A program made the position numbers and the translations under genes. From Thermicanus aegyptius DSM 12793 (GTDB lineage: Bacteria > Bacillota > Bacilli > Thermicanales > Thermicanaceae), in assembly GCF_000510645.1 (NCBI RefSeq), contig NZ_KI783301.1, forward strand, positions 2,673,151 to 2,737,150: a stretch of 64,000 nucleotides of DNA, written 5' to 3'. Positions 33,245-42,619 of this stretch are shown in pieces; positions within the stretch are counted from its first letter, which is position 1, and every line of letters starts with the position of its first letter. Below the pieces are notes generated by a model, which was not told the DNA's origin, did no database searches, and worked only from the letters and a program-made list of their open reading frames with translations.

Positions 33245-34778
33245 CACTAGCGTTGCACTAAAGCTACCATTGGATTCCTTATAAAGGAGGTTTCGTCTAT
33301 ACCAACAAAGAGAGCAAAATATTTACATTTGCATTTCCTGGTCCAGCGCCAAAAGGTGAATGACGCCATAAACGTAGAGCATGTTACCAGGAAATGTAAA
33401 TCTCGGTTGTGCTATTTCACAATCAGTCGTGCCGGTTTTAGCTTCAGCGGATGCTTGCGTGGTCGGCCTCGCTTGCCTTTCTTCACGCGCCCTCTGCTGG
33501 TGCGACTCGGCTGACGATTCAACGCCTGCAGAAACGCTTCCCAACTCAGGCTCATGTAAAGCCTGAGCAACCGGAGCACTTGCCATGGTGTACGCGTTGT
33601 TCCGGTCATGTGTTTGACGATGAGCACCAGCGCGTAGGCCGTCAGGGCAAGGTACATCTGCGTCCAGACCGCTTCCGGATCATAGCTGTACAGTTTCACC
33701 AGCTTCAGATGGCCTTTGATCCATTTGAAGAACAGCTCGATCATCCAGCGGTGTCGGTAGACTTCGCAGATTTGCTCCGACGTAAGGTCTTGCACATTGG
33801 TGAGCAAGCGGTACGTCTTGCCCTGGTCATCGGTGAATTCCACCAGGCGAAGGTCCGCTGTTTTCACCTCGTGGTTCCATCGGAACGCCATGCGGACATC
33901 CGCATCGCGCAACACCTTCGCCCCTTCCGGAACCGGCCGTTCGCGCAGGATCTCCACCCTGTTGCGCTGCTGGATGCGCGCCACAAACCGCTTGTTTTGC
34001 TCGGTCCAGCGCGCGAAGTTGCCGTACACGATATACCCGCGGTCCATCACATGGATGGCATCATCGTCCACCACCAGATCCATCACGACTTCGGAGTCGG
34101 CTACATCCGCCGTGGAAGCGATGATTCGCTCCGGGTAAACCGTGTCGGGATCGGTGACGATGAGCCGGGTATGCATCTTCACCGCATTTTTGTGTTTCGA
34201 GCAGTACGCCCAGCGGCCGACAATTTCCGGCAGAGCGAGCTCCGTGGAATCGATGATGCGCAGTCGGCCGAGTCCCGGGATGCCCTTGCCGTCTCGGGTG
34301 AGCTCTTGCAGTTTGCAAACGGCATTTAGAAACAACTGCTGGCAGTAGATGTACGGCAAGGTCCGCAGCTTGCGGGAGATTTGGGACTCGCTGATCGACG
34401 GAAGCCCGAGGTACTCTTGAAGCACGCTTGAGGAACGCAGATGTTCGGTGATGACCGCATAGCTGCTGTGTTGCTTCAACTGAGCTTCGATCATCAATTT
34501 CACGAAAATTGCGACCGTGAGCTTCTGCGTGCGAAAATCTAAGAAATCATGGCGTTTGCTATCGATGTCGAGCAAATCGAGACATTTACAAATCACCTGG
34601 TCGCTTGGTATGTTACCCATGCGTTTGACTCCTTTGTTGTGGAGTAGGGTAACATGCCTACACCTCAACAATAGGAGCTTTTTTATGCCTTGAACAGGTG
34701 AAATGCATCTTTATCTTGCAGAAATAGGAATTTATTCAACCTAACTTTCTTGATGTGAAGTTTGATGCAACGCTAGTG
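33245..34778 (-). mobile_element. IS4-family insertion sequence with target duplication
   Basis: Length is 1534 bp. The ends CACTAGCGTTGCA are perfect inverted repeats. The flanks CCTTTAGGA at 33236-33244 and 34779-34787 are an exact 9-bp target duplication, so the element is probably recent. It lies between csoR and the methyltransferase gene. Confidence 0.93.
33412..34620 (-). CDS. IS4-family transposase
   Basis: The ATG at 34620 has an AAAGGAG site; the longer frame does not. The 402-residue protein has the IS4-type DDE core: RIIDSTELALPEI (first Asp), AIHVMDRGYIVYG (second Asp), and the YREK-like signature YRHRWMIELFFKWIKGHLKL with the catalytic Glu. The C-terminus is very basic. No defect is visible, so the element may be active. 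Confidence 0.93.
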   Translation of the reverse strand: MGNIPSDQVICKCLDLLDIDSKRHDFLDFRTQKLTVAIFVKLMIEAQLKQHSSYAVITEHLRSSSVLQEYLGLPSISESQISRKLRTLPYIYCQQLFLNAVCKLQELTRDGKGIPGLGRLRIIDSTELALPEIVGRWAYCSKHKNAVKMHTRLIVTDPDTVYPERIIASTADVADSEVVMDLVVDDDAIHVMDRGYIVYGNFARWTEQNKRFVARIQQRNRVEILRERPVPEGAKVLRDADVRMAFRWNHEVKTADLRLVEFTDDQGKTYRLLTNVQDLTSEQICEVYRHRWMIELFFKWIKGHLKLVKLYSYDPEAVWTQMYLALTAYALVLIVKHMTGTTRTPWQVLRLLRLYMSLSWEAFLQALNRQPSRTSRGRVKKGKRGRPRKHPLKLKPARLIVK

Positions 34779-34864
34779 CCTTTAGGAACCAAGTTGTTGA
34801 TTATTTTTTCGTATATTCATAATAAAACCTTAAAACCTTTGTTTACTTTTCTTTTAAGAAGGAG

Positions 34865-35506
34865 ATGATAAACTTTATCGAAATCGGGGAGGCAGGAATC
34901 CATGGAGAAAATAAATTAGTTCAAAAGTTTGATAAGCAAGCGGCCAAATATGCCAGAAAGCGAAAAAAACAAGAACAAAATAAATGGCGAAGGCAAATTT
35001 TTCAATTTGTCAGAGGAAAGACTCTTGAAGTGGCTGTTGGAGCCGGAATGAATTTCGCCTTCTATCCTAAAGACATTGAATATATAGGTGTTGATTTCAG
35101 TCCCAAAATGATTGATGAAGCCAAAGAAGCGGCAAAAATTTATGGGATCAAAGCCGATTTTATCTTATCCGATGTTGAAAGCCTTGACTTCCCGGAAAAT
35201 ACCTTTGATACAATTGTATCGGCAGGTTCTTTATGCGGTTATGACAATCCTGTCCATGTTTTAAATCTTTTCAATCGATGGTGTAAAGAAGACGGGCAAA
35301 TCTTGCTTATGGAGCATGGGTTATTTTCTGTGCCAGCACTGGCCTGGATTCAAAAAAAATTGGATTCTCTGGCCTTCCAAGTTATCGGCTGCCATCAAAA
35401 CCGGGATATCTTAGATATTATAAAGCAATCCAATCTAATAATTAAAAGGGTTGAACGTGCTTTGTTGGGATACCTTTATTTGATCTGGGCAAAACCACAA
35501 AAATAG
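34865..35506 (+). CDS. Class I SAM-dependent methyltransferase
   Basis: The 213-residue protein has a Rossmann methyltransferase fold: motif I TLEVAVGAGMNFAFYP, acidic loop IGVDFSPKMIDEAK, and ILSDVESLDFPENTFDTIVS. The N-terminal helix FDKQAAKYARKRKKQEQNKW is typical of small methyltransferases found near metal-resistance genes. The substrate is unknown. The ATG at 34865 immediately follows AGAAGGAG, which is too close for normal initiation, so the real start may be a non-ATG codon a little downstream. The IS4 element lies just upstream and may have changed its promoter. Confidence 0.82.
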   Translation: MINFIEIGEAGIHGENKLVQKFDKQAAKYARKRKKQEQNKWRRQIFQFVRGKTLEVAVGAGMNFAFYPKDIEYIGVDFSPKMIDEAKEAAKIYGIKADFILSDVESLDFPENTFDTIVSAGSLCGYDNPVHVLNLFNRWCKEDGQILLMEHGLFSVPALAWIQKKLDSLAFQVIGCHQNRDILDIIKQSNLIIKRVERALLGYLYLIWAKPQK

Positions 35507-35529
35507 TACGAAATGTATCCCTTCATTAT

Positions 35530-35772
35530 TTATTTCAACTCATTAATGGTTTTTCTTATTCGCGCATAATCTTCATCGCTAATCTCGCCTTTCACGTAAC
35601 GCAGTTTCAGCATCATTAAAGGTCGGTCCACAACCCTGCTCTTCATCATGAGCCATCGGGCAACAACATAAACCGTCGCCCCGATAATAATGATAAACAT
35701 CAGTCCTCCAATCCACATCATCATGCACATCATGAACATCATCGAATTATCGATTATCATGCCATCCATCAT
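35530..35772 (-). CDS. Small membrane protein with SHOCT-type tail
   Basis: The ATG at 35772 is eight bases after GGGAGG; a GTG nine bases earlier is less likely. The 80-residue protein starts with a Met-rich segment (SMMFMMCMMMW), has one membrane helix, and ends with a short oligomerisation motif LKLRYVKGEISDEDYARIRK, the SHOCT pattern. Met-rich segments can bind copper, which would fit the surrounding metal genes, but this is inference. Confidence 0.75.
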   Translation of the reverse strand: MMDGMIIDNSMMFMMCMMMWIGGLMFIIIIGATVYVVARWLMMKSRVVDRPLMMLKLRYVKGEISDEDYARIRKTINELK

Positions 35773-36099
35773 CGCATACACCTCCCATCTTAGGATTTTT
35801 ATTTTTTAAATAATTATTCGTCTTAGCTAGCGGCCCTCTTTCAAATTCATTAATGGATAACGGATCGTATGAATAACCCACTTTTCGCACAAATTTTTTC
35901 GCGCAGCTGAATTATCCGAGGCGCCTGGGGCGTTTTGAAAGCGATCGGGAAAAATCGAGAAGTTTTTGTGACCGTGGTCAACGTCAGACACTTTCGAATG
36001 CCATTTGCCTTTCCTTAAGTGGATCGCTCCTTGAAGCGGGTTCAGATATGGGCTGTTTCGACAAGCCCGGTCATATAGCTCAACAAGTCATAGCCGGCC

Positions 36100-36830
36100 A
36101 GGCCAAGACGCGCTTCACCTGGTCGCTGAACGTTCGCCGACACCGTTCGGATTACCCGACCATCTTCCATCTAAAGCAAGATCACCTGAATGGTTTTCAG
36201 CAAAATCAGCGCATTTCGCCGGTAGGGGTAAAGCCTTACGGGTAAGACGAGTGGTTCGTTTTCCTGTTTCAGATTCGTACTCACGCGCCATTCCAAAATT
36301 CCGAACAAGAAAAGGGCAGGACGAATACGATGCCCAAGACATCGATTTGGTTCGGCTTGTCCAGATACAACGCATCCAGAATCGCCGGATCTTTCAGCAG
36401 CCGAAAATGCATTTCCGCCGCTTCTTGCCCCTTGCAGGTTTCCAAGTTCCGAAGCGCGTCCCATCCTTCTCCCTTCGTCCGGTTGGTCATCAAGATGAAC
36501 ATGCCCGCATTTCGAGGTTTCCGTATGGCGAGTTCGTTTCGTTTGTGGCTCTTGCAGGGTGATTTCCCATCGAATCGTTTTCCGCAGGAAGCTCTCCCAT
36601 TCTTGGACGACTTTTACCGGTGCGTTTGAGGACGGTGCGTTCCGTCTAAAATCTCATAAGGCGAACCAGGCCGAGCCGTGTTCTTTCTTAAAGGCGGTCA
36701 GCGCTTGTTCCCATGGCGCAATCAAAACGTTCTTTTTTCCAACCCGTTGACGTTGAACCGTTTGCGTCAGCTTGCTTCTTCCTTTGGCAGGCGCTGTTCG
36801 GAAAATGTGGGATGTGGGTGAATAAAAGAG
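36100..36830 (-). pseudogene. Degenerate transposase remnant (IS1634/IS4-like)
   Basis: On the minus strand, pieces of one transposase appear in different frames: WEQALTAFKKEHGSAWFA, then LMTNRTKGEGWDAL followed by AAEMHFRLLKDPAILDALYL, then FWNGA and LKQENEPLVLPVR. This is the C-terminal half of an IS1634-like transposase (the KDP...DALYL block is characteristic). Several frameshifts and stops separate the parts. It differs from the intact IS1634 copy in this window, so it marks an older insertion. The remaining bases from 35773 to 36100 show no gene. Confidence 0.65.
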
Positions 36831-36885
36831 CCAAAGTTGCTTAAGATACAACCGGATACCTAAAACCGAGGAGGGAAAATTTTCA

Positions 36886-37218
36886 ATGGCTACCGTAGTA
36901 AATTCAACCATTCAACAATATCAAACCTGTATTGATGCTTGTAACAAATGTATGCAAGCATGTGAAGAGTGTTTAACTTCATGCTTAAAAGAACCCGATG
37001 TACAAGCCAGAATCCATTGTATCAATCTGCTGAGGGATTGCATCGATGTCTGCGCTTTAGCCGCTCAATTTATGGCGCGCGACAGCGCATACGCCAAGCA
37101 AATTTGCAACTTGTGCGCAACAATCTGTGATGCATGCGGAGCAGAATGCGCAAAATTTCAGGACACTCATTGTAAGCAATGCGCTGATGTCAACGCCGGG
37201 TTTAAATTGACCCGCTAG
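36886..37218 (+). CDS. Cys-rich four-helix-bundle copper-binding protein, C-terminus replaced
   Basis: The ATG at 36886 has a GAGGAGGG site. The first 100 residues form a Cys-rich helical bundle (TCIDACNKCMQACEECLTSC, then QICNLCATICDACGAECAKF) of the DUF326/Csp type that stores or buffers Cu(I). The normal ending would add another Cys-rich helix. Here an IS21 end starts at 37188, and the last ten residues (NAGFKLTR region) are IS-encoded. Most metal-binding Cys remain, so partial function is possible. Confidence 0.85.
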   Translation: MATVVNSTIQQYQTCIDACNKCMQACEECLTSCLKEPDVQARIHCINLLRDCIDVCALAAQFMARDSAYAKQICNLCATICDACGAECAKFQDTHCKQCADVNAGFKLTR

Positions 37219-37326
37219 CGCCGACTTAAAATTGACCCACCCACAGTCTCACGTTTCCTTGTTGGCAAGTTGCAGACGGTCTTTCAAGCGGTAGCTGTTG
37301 CCGCGAATGTTCAGGATGTGCGCATG
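37188..37326 (-). mobile_element. IS21-family end fragment
   Basis: These 139 bases match the left end of IS21 copy 1 (20830 onwards) at about 90 percent or better by eye, including TGTCAACGCCGGGTT and the istB 3' end, and stop abruptly after GTGCGCATG. The rest of the element is missing. It joins two truncated genes. Confidence 0.88.
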
Positions 37327-37353
37327 TAATATGTACACGAATATAAGCGTAAG

Positions 37354-37476
37354 CTACACCAATGTTAAAGGGATCATACCTAACAGGAACCTCCAACGAA
37401 GTATCGAATCATAAAATGTAAGCCAATGAAATCGTAGAGCAGGAATATAATCGGTTCCTATCTTCCCCTTTTTCAT
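37354..37476 (-). pseudogene. N-terminal fragment of a methyltransferase
   Basis: The minus strand has ATG at 37476 and 40 codons reading KIGTDYIPALRFHWLTFYDS, ending at a TAG. YIPALR..WLT.LYD is the typical opening of a family of SAM-dependent methyltransferases; the catalytic Rossmann domain that should follow is gone. The gene was cut near the IS21 fragment, probably by the same deletion that truncated the copper-binding protein gene. Confidence 0.55.
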
Positions 37477-37518
37477 CCCAGAACCCCTCTTAATCCGGTC
37501 TTTAGGTCAGAACTCCAA

Positions 37519-38232
37519 TTAAAATCCCGTAAACCCTCCGTATAGTTGGATGAGCCAGATGGTTATCTTGGTCATCTTATCTGTGTACAAAAGAACACCC
37601 GTCAAAACCATTAGCCCCCCGCCCAATTTCATCATCAAACGGGAATATTTTATCATCCACTTCATGCTTCCTATAAAGAAAGCCATGATAAAAAAAGGAA
37701 TGCTGAAGCCGAAAGTATAAGCGAACACATACCATAATGCTTTATCCGGATTTGTAACCCCTAATGCAAATATGGCGGATAATATCGGTCCAACGCATGG
37801 AGTCCACCCTGCTGCATAGATAATCCCTACCAAAACCGAACCCAAATACCCCGTTGGCTTGCTCTTCAAATCTAGTCGGATCTCTTTCATCAAAAAATGC
37901 GGTTGAAAGATTCCTAGCATCACAAGTCCCATAACGATGACAACAACAGCGCCCAGTTGGCGTATCAAATTCCGGTTATTCGAAAACATCTCACCCACTA
38001 AGCTGGCTGACAGTCCCAAGGCAAGAAAGATCACTGAAAAGCCAAGGACGAAAAATAACGTATGTGATAAGGCCTGGCGTTGAAGCATGCCTTTTTGTTC
38101 GGTTAAATCTTTCACCGATACGCCTGTAATATAGGATAGAAATGATGGATACAGCGGCAGACAGCATGGAGATATGAATGATAAGAATCCTGCACCGAAA
38201 GCCAGCCATATCGTGATGTCGGTCGTGTTCAT
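37519..38232 (-). CDS. ccdA: CcdA-type thiol-disulfide membrane protein
   Basis: The 237-residue protein has six membrane helices and the paired redox motifs SFISPCCLPLYPSF near residue 22 and GWTPCVGPIL near residue 142, the two PC sites that pass electrons across the membrane. CcdA keeps outside thioredoxin-like proteins reduced, for cytochrome c maturation or metal-stress repair. The site is AGAAAGGGG. No thioredoxin-like partner lies next to it. The cytochrome gene nearby and the metal context both give plausible roles. Confidence 0.92.
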   Translation of the reverse strand: MNTTDITIWLAFGAGFLSFISPCCLPLYPSFLSYITGVSVKDLTEQKGMLQRQALSHTLFFVLGFSVIFLALGLSASLVGEMFSNNRNLIRQLGAVVVIVMGLVMLGIFQPHFLMKEIRLDLKSKPTGYLGSVLVGIIYAAGWTPCVGPILSAIFALGVTNPDKALWYVFAYTFGFSIPFFIMAFFIGSMKWMIKYSRLMMKLGGGLMVLTGVLLYTDKMTKITIWLIQLYGGFTGF

Positions 38233-38438
38233 AATAAACCCCTTTCTGGCAACTAAAAGAGAAAAAAAACAGACCCTACGCTCATTCAGTCGACGAGCAC
38301 GGGAACATCGCTTACTGGGGGAACCCGAATCTCGGCTTTATCTGTACGTAGCGGCACAAAAGGTACAGCAGCATAAAGTAACTAAGTCGATATGTTTTCC
38401 GATAAGGTGACCCTCCTTTTCCAGTTTTGACAGCATGG

Positions 38439-39197
38439 TTAATGTAGAGAAGGGGCAAGCCAGTTTGAACCCCATTGAAGCAGATAGTATAAAAGAATAC
38501 CAACGAAAAAAAATAGGGCCGATCGACGGTCCCCGGCAGTATTCACTACCGGAAGTAAATCCGTCGCCGCAACATACAGGAAGATCCCCGAAGAGAATGC
38601 AATGGAGACAGCGGCTATCTGTTCGCCCGGCAAATAAAAATCCGATAGAACAAATGCAGCAACGGCTCCCGTAAGAGTGGATATCCCTAATAAGAGAGCG
38701 GCTCCTATTGCCTTTTTTCGGTCTTGAAGAAGGGTAAAAATGATGGACGAAATGGTTAATCCGTCGGGAATTTTATGAAGAAGTACAGCAATAAACACCG
38801 TAATTCCCAAGCTAAAATCAACCTCAAAGCTGGCCGCGATCGATAACCCGTCAAAAAAGGTATGGATGAGCATTCCCGTCATAGCTCCCACGGTAGTACT
38901 TTTGACGTGGTCATGAACATGAGTTTCCTCGCCAAAATGAAAATGCCCGGCTACATACTGTTGAAAAAAATAAACGGCAATCACGCCCAAGAGTATAAAT
39001 ACCGGGCTTGATGATTCGTGCTCCAAAGCGTCGGGAATGAAATCCAAAATAGCGATCGCCATCAAGAGACCCGCGCTCAATGCCATCAAAGCATGGATTC
39101 CCCTTCTCGACCAGCTTTGTTTCATCACAAACATCAGCCCGCCCACCACATTGGCGCAGGCAGTCAGCATAACAAACAGAAAAATGCTCCAATTCAT
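38439..39197 (-). CDS. ZIP-family metal transporter
   Basis: The 252-residue protein has about eight membrane helices and the ZIP metal-site helices HTFFDGLSIAAS and HKIPDGLTISS, where His, Asp and Gly line the binuclear centre (bacterial relatives have HNxPEG). A His-rich loop HFHFGEETHVHDH lies between. It moves Zn(II) or a similar divalent ion across the membrane. It lies 72 bases downstream of lspA and may share the cadC-cadA-lspA transcript. Direction of transport cannot be read from sequence. Confidence 0.88.
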   Translation of the reverse strand: MNWSIFLFVMLTACANVVGGLMFVMKQSWSRRGIHALMALSAGLLMAIAILDFIPDALEHESSSPVFILLGVIAVYFFQQYVAGHFHFGEETHVHDHVKSTTVGAMTGMLIHTFFDGLSIAASFEVDFSLGITVFIAVLLHKIPDGLTISSIIFTLLQDRKKAIGAALLLGISTLTGAVAAFVLSDFYLPGEQIAAVSIAFSSGIFLYVAATDLLPVVNTAGDRRSALFFFVGILLYYLLQWGSNWLAPSLH

Positions 39198-39269
39198 TCC
39201 ACCACTCCATTATTCGTGCGACAGTGCCGTGATAATCTCTTCAATTCATGGCTTGAGCTTTGTACGCTA

Positions 39270-39737
39270 TCATTCTGTGGTGCGCTTTTTTTCCATTCTC
39301 GCCTCCAAGAATGTATGGAGGAAAATGATGGCCACACCAATAACGATAAAGCAATCCGCCATGTTAAAAATGGGATAGTCAATCAAGCGAAAATCAAGCA
39401 TATCAACGACTTCCCCTTTGATGGCTCGGTCAACAAAATTTCCAAGGGTTCCGCCTAAAACAAAAGATAATCCGTAAGAAAAGAACTTTTTCTCGCGGTA
39501 AACTTTACGTAAATAAACGATGATTCCGATGATGACAATGATCGTGATGACGATCAAAAACACTCGTTGGTTTTGCAAAATCCCAAAAGCTGCTCCCCGG
39601 TTTCGATGAGAGGTCAGATGAAAAACGCCTGGAATGAGAGGAATCGTTTGTCCCATGTTCATGTACGTAGCGACAGCCCGCTTGGTTAATTGATCGACCG
39701 TTAGAACGAAGATGGCAAGTATATAATAACGAAGCAA
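39270..39737 (-). CDS. lspA: Lipoprotein signal peptidase (LspA/LspB type)
   Basis: The 155-residue membrane aspartyl protease has four helices and the conserved LspA blocks: DQLTKRAV, NRGAAFGIL, GGTLGNFVDRAIKGEV with the first catalytic Asp, and FNMADCFIVIG with the second. It removes lipoprotein signal peptides. It lies 32 bases downstream of cadA. A second lspA linked to cadA-cadC is known from Gram-positive cadmium-resistance elements, so this copy is probably an accessory, metal-linked one. Confidence 0.93.
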   Translation of the reverse strand: MLRYYILAIFVLTVDQLTKRAVATYMNMGQTIPLIPGVFHLTSHRNRGAAFGILQNQRVFLIVITIIVIIGIIVYLRKVYREKKFFSYGLSFVLGGTLGNFVDRAIKGEVVDMLDFRLIDYPIFNMADCFIVIGVAIIFLHTFLEARMEKKRTTE

Positions 39738-39769
39738 TTTATCACCCCTATATAGAAGGAGTTAGGGGA

Positions 39770-41887
39770 TTACCCCCTAACTCGCATTAAACGCAGTCCG
39801 TTCAACGTTACAATCAGCGTCGCCCCCATATCGGCGAAAATTGCCATCCATAACGTAAGCATGCCGGGGATTATGAGAAGCAGCGCCAATGCCTTGATGA
39901 GCAAAGAGAATGTAATATTTTGCTTAATGATTTGCAACGCTTTACGGCTAAGCTTAATCGTAAACGGAAGTTTGGTCAGGTCATCCGCCATGAGGGCAAT
40001 ATCGGCTGTTTCAAGTGCTGTATCCGTACCGGCCCCACCCATCGCGATGCCTACGTTGGCGCTGGCCAAGGCGGGAGCATCATTGACGCCGTCACCTACC
40101 ATCCCGACGCGTCCAGTTGTTTTTAACTTCTTGATGGCCTCCAGTTTATCCTGCGGCATAAGCTCCGCTTGAACCTCGCGAATGCCAACTTGCTTCCCGA
40201 TTGCTTCCGCCGTGGCTCGGTTATCGCCGGTTAGCATAACCGTTTTTTGCACGCCCAGTTCGTGAAGTTTCCGTACGACTTCGCGGCTGCTTTCACGAAT
40301 TTCGTCAGCGACTGCAATGAGGGCAAGCGCCTCGCTTTCGGTTCCAAGCACCATCACCGTTTTGCCTTCCCCTTGCAGGTGATGGATCTGTTCCTTAACT
40401 TCGTTATTCAGTCCCATCATTTCTTCAAACAATTTCGGACTTCCGATGTAATATAACGTTCCGTTGACAACGGCTTTCGCGCCTTTACCGGTAATGGACG
40501 AAAAATCATCCGCGGTCCATTTTTCCGAAGAAATGTTCTCTTCATCCGCTTTACGCACAATCGCGGAAGCGAGCGGATGCTGGGACCATTTTTCAATCGC
40601 CGCGGCGATTCCCAACAGGTCGCCCTCTTCAGGACCTTTCAGACGGATCAGATCGGTTACGACAGGGACTCCTCGGGTCAATGTGCCGGTTTTATCAAAT
40701 GCGATCACGGAGAGTTTACCCGTTTCTTCCAGGTGGATACCACCTTTAATTAGTACACCGTTTTTAGCCGCATTCCCAATTGCTGTAACGATGGAAACCG
40801 GGGTCGAGATGACCAAGGCGCACGGACACCCTACTACAAGCAAAGCCAATCCCCTATAAATCCAATCGCTCCAAACACCATCGAATAAAAGTGGTGGAAC
40901 GACCGCAATGACAAGTGCTGTAAACATAATGGCCGGAGTGTAATACTTGGCGAACTTATCTACAAATGCTTGAGAAGGCGCTTTTTCCGCCTGCGCTTCT
41001 TCCACAAGGTGAATGATCTTGGCGATAGTGGTGTCTTCCACTCGCTTGGTGACTTCGACTTCCAGCAAGCCCTCTTCGTTTAAAGTCCCTGCGAACACTT
41101 CATCGCCCGGCGTTTTAGATACCGGGACGGATTCGCCCGTAATGGCCGCCTGATTTACCGCTGAATTCCCTTTGATGACTTTGCCGTCCATGGCGATCTT
41201 TTGACCCGGTTTTACAATCATGATGTCACCAATCTGAATGTCATCGACAGGGATCTGCATCTCCTGATTTCCTCTGCGGATCGTCGCTTCTTTCGGCGCC
41301 ACGTCCATGAGCGAGCGAATGGATTGACGGGCTTTCTCCATCGAAAATGACTCCAACGCTTCACTGATGGCAAATAACAATACAACCGTTGCGCCTTCGC
41401 CCCACTCCCCGATGGCTGCCGCTCCCAAAATAGCCACGGTCATCAATGTGTTCATGTTAAAGTTGAGGCGCACGAGACCTTTGATGCCCTTTATAAATAA
41501 TTCATAACCGCCAATAAGGATGGATAAACCGTAGAACAAGGTCGATACGGTTTGTCCTTCACCGGCAAGGTAACCTGCAAGCAGAAAAATGGCGGAAACA
41601 GCGGCGGTTATCGTGGATTTCCGCTTCCAAAAAGGTACGCGTTCGATCGCTCGTTTTTCACTTTCAGGATATACTTTTAATCCTTCGAAAGAACCGGCTT
41701 CCTCCAATTCCTGAACGCTGACTTCCCCATATACCGTAATTTTGGAAGCCCCAAAATTGACTTTCGCATCAACCACTTTGGGCAAAGCCTTCACGTTTTG
41801 TTCGAACTTGGCCGCACAGTTCGTACAGGTAAAGCCCTGAACACGATAGACGCTTTTTTTATTCACGCTATTTTCCAAGTGAAACAC
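39770..41887 (-). CDS. cadA: Zn/Cd/Pb-exporting P1B-type ATPase
   Basis: The roughly 705-residue ATPase has one N-terminal metal-binding domain ([14 protein letters not shown]) and the CPC site [12 protein letters not shown], typical for Zn/Cd/Pb pumps. [16 protein letters not shown] and [12 protein letters not shown] are all present. It exports divalent toxic metals. The gene overlaps cadC by 20 bases. The frame opens with GTG at 41887, but a TTG nine bases later sits at better distance from AGAAGG, so the exact start is uncertain. Confidence 0.94.
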   Translation of the reverse strand: MFHLENSVNKKSVYRVQGFTCTNCAAKFEQNVKALPKVVDAKVNFGASKITVYGEVSVQELEEAGSFEGLKVYPESEKRAIERVPFWKRKSTITAAVSAIFLLAGYLAGEGQTVSTLFYGLSILIGGYELFIKGIKGLVRLNFNMNTLMTVAILGAAAIGEWGEGATVVLLFAISEALESFSMEKARQSIRSLMDVAPKEATIRRGNQEMQIPVDDIQIGDIMIVKPGQKIAMDGKVIKGNSAVNQAAITGESVPVSKTPGDEVFAGTLNEEGLLEVEVTKRVEDTTIAKIIHLVEEAQAEKAPSQAFVDKFAKYYTPAIMFTALVIAVVPPLLFDGVWSDWIYRGLALLVVGCPCALVISTPVSIVTAIGNAAKNGVLIKGGIHLEETGKLSVIAFDKTGTLTRGVPVVTDLIRLKGPEEGDLLGIAAAIEKWSQHPLASAIVRKADEENISSEKWTADDFSSITGKGAKAVVNGTLYYIGSPKLFEEMMGLNNEVKEQIHHLQGEGKTVMVLGTESEALALIAVADEIRESSREVVRKLHELGVQKTVMLTGDNRATAEAIGKQVGIREVQAELMPQDKLEAIKKLKTTGRVGMVGDGVNDAPALASANVGIAMGGAGTDTALETADIALMADDLTKLPFTIKLSRKALQIIKQNITFSLLIKALALLLIIPGMLTLWMAIFADMGATLIVTLNGLRLMRVRG

Positions 41888-42239
41888 CTTCTTTCTGATG
41901 GGTTACCGCCAATAAAATTAACTGTTTGACGTTCTCGTCTTCCAGTGAATAGAAAACCAGTTTTCCTTCTTTCCGATATTTAGCCAATCCCATATTGCCA
42001 AGCAGACGCAAATGATGTGAAGCAGTAGCGACGGTAGAACCGATAATGTTGGCAACATCACATACACATAATTCGTCCTCGCCACTCAAGGCGAATGCAA
42101 TTTTTAGCCGCGTTTCGTCAGCAAGCGATTTGAATACTTTAGCCATGTCTTGAAAGTTATTTTTACATAGTTTTTCCTTGACCCGGTTGACTTTATCCTC
42201 GTCAAAGCAAAATATTTCGCATGCATCTTCTCGTTTCAT
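41868..42239 (-). CDS. cadC: ArsR/SmtB-family metal-sensing repressor, CadC type
   Basis: The 123-residue winged-helix repressor carries CadC metal ligands: N-terminal Cys residues ([10 protein letters not shown]) and [10 protein letters not shown] in the recognition region, giving the thiol-rich site used for Cd/Pb/Zn. The helix-turn-helix is [20 protein letters not shown]. Metal binding releases the operator. The start has a TTGAGGTG site and is preceded by a strong promoter and a cadO-like operator. Confidence 0.94.
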   Translation of the reverse strand: MKREDACEIFCFDEDKVNRVKEKLCKNNFQDMAKVFKSLADETRLKIAFALSGEDELCVCDVANIIGSTVATASHHLRLLGNMGLAKYRKEGKLVFYSLEDENVKQLILLAVTHQKEGVSLGK

Positions 42240-42260
42240 GGATTCACCTCAAGTCGACGT

Positions 42261-42313
42261 TATTCTTATATTTATTTGAATATTAGTGTATTCCGGTTTA
42301 TTGCAATTGTCAA
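42261..42313 (-). promoter_or_regulatory. cadC promoter and operator
   Basis: On the minus strand TTGACA (42313-42308) and TACACT (42290-42285) are 17 bases apart. TATTCAAATAAATATAAGAATA follows the -10 box and resembles the staphylococcal cadO (TCAAATAAATA core). A second TTCAAATATTTA motif lies upstream at about 42320. Confidence 0.85.
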
Positions 42314-42364
42314 GAGATTGTTCAAATATTTATTTTAACATTTAACAAATGGACATGGTATGGC

Positions 42365-42520
42365 TCAGCCCAAACAGCCCAAACGGAAGATTTTTAATAT
42401 GGAGTCTATTGGCCAGCAGAAAGTCCAGGTTGAAGCTTCCAGAGCTTCCAGATGGCCCGTACTCTCCATCGCGACGTAGTACAGCTTCCATGACTAGACA
42501 TTGCCCGAGTTACATCAGTT
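42365..42520 (-). pseudogene. IS110-family transposase scrap
   Basis: The minus strand reads YVAMESTG, then in another frame SFNLDFLLANRLHIKNLPFG. VAMESTG.YW and LLVNA.H.KNLPGRKTD are adjacent signature blocks of IS110 transposases. Only about 50 codons remain, with a frameshift. The rest of the 42240-42619 gap holds only the cadC promoter. Confidence 0.5.
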
Positions 42521-42619
42521 AGTCCGTTATGGTTCCTTGAACTCTTTGAATAAAGAAGCGCTGTAGTAATCAAAATACCCCATGATTGATACTTTTGGTT
42601 ATGAAAGAGGGAAATACTA

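Noticed and set aside
38233-38438. Possible small Cys-rich gene ending TLCCCTFCAATYR upstream of ccdA
   Set aside because: There is a good AAAGGAGG site, but no ATG, GTG or TTG start at a workable distance, so no gene can be supported.
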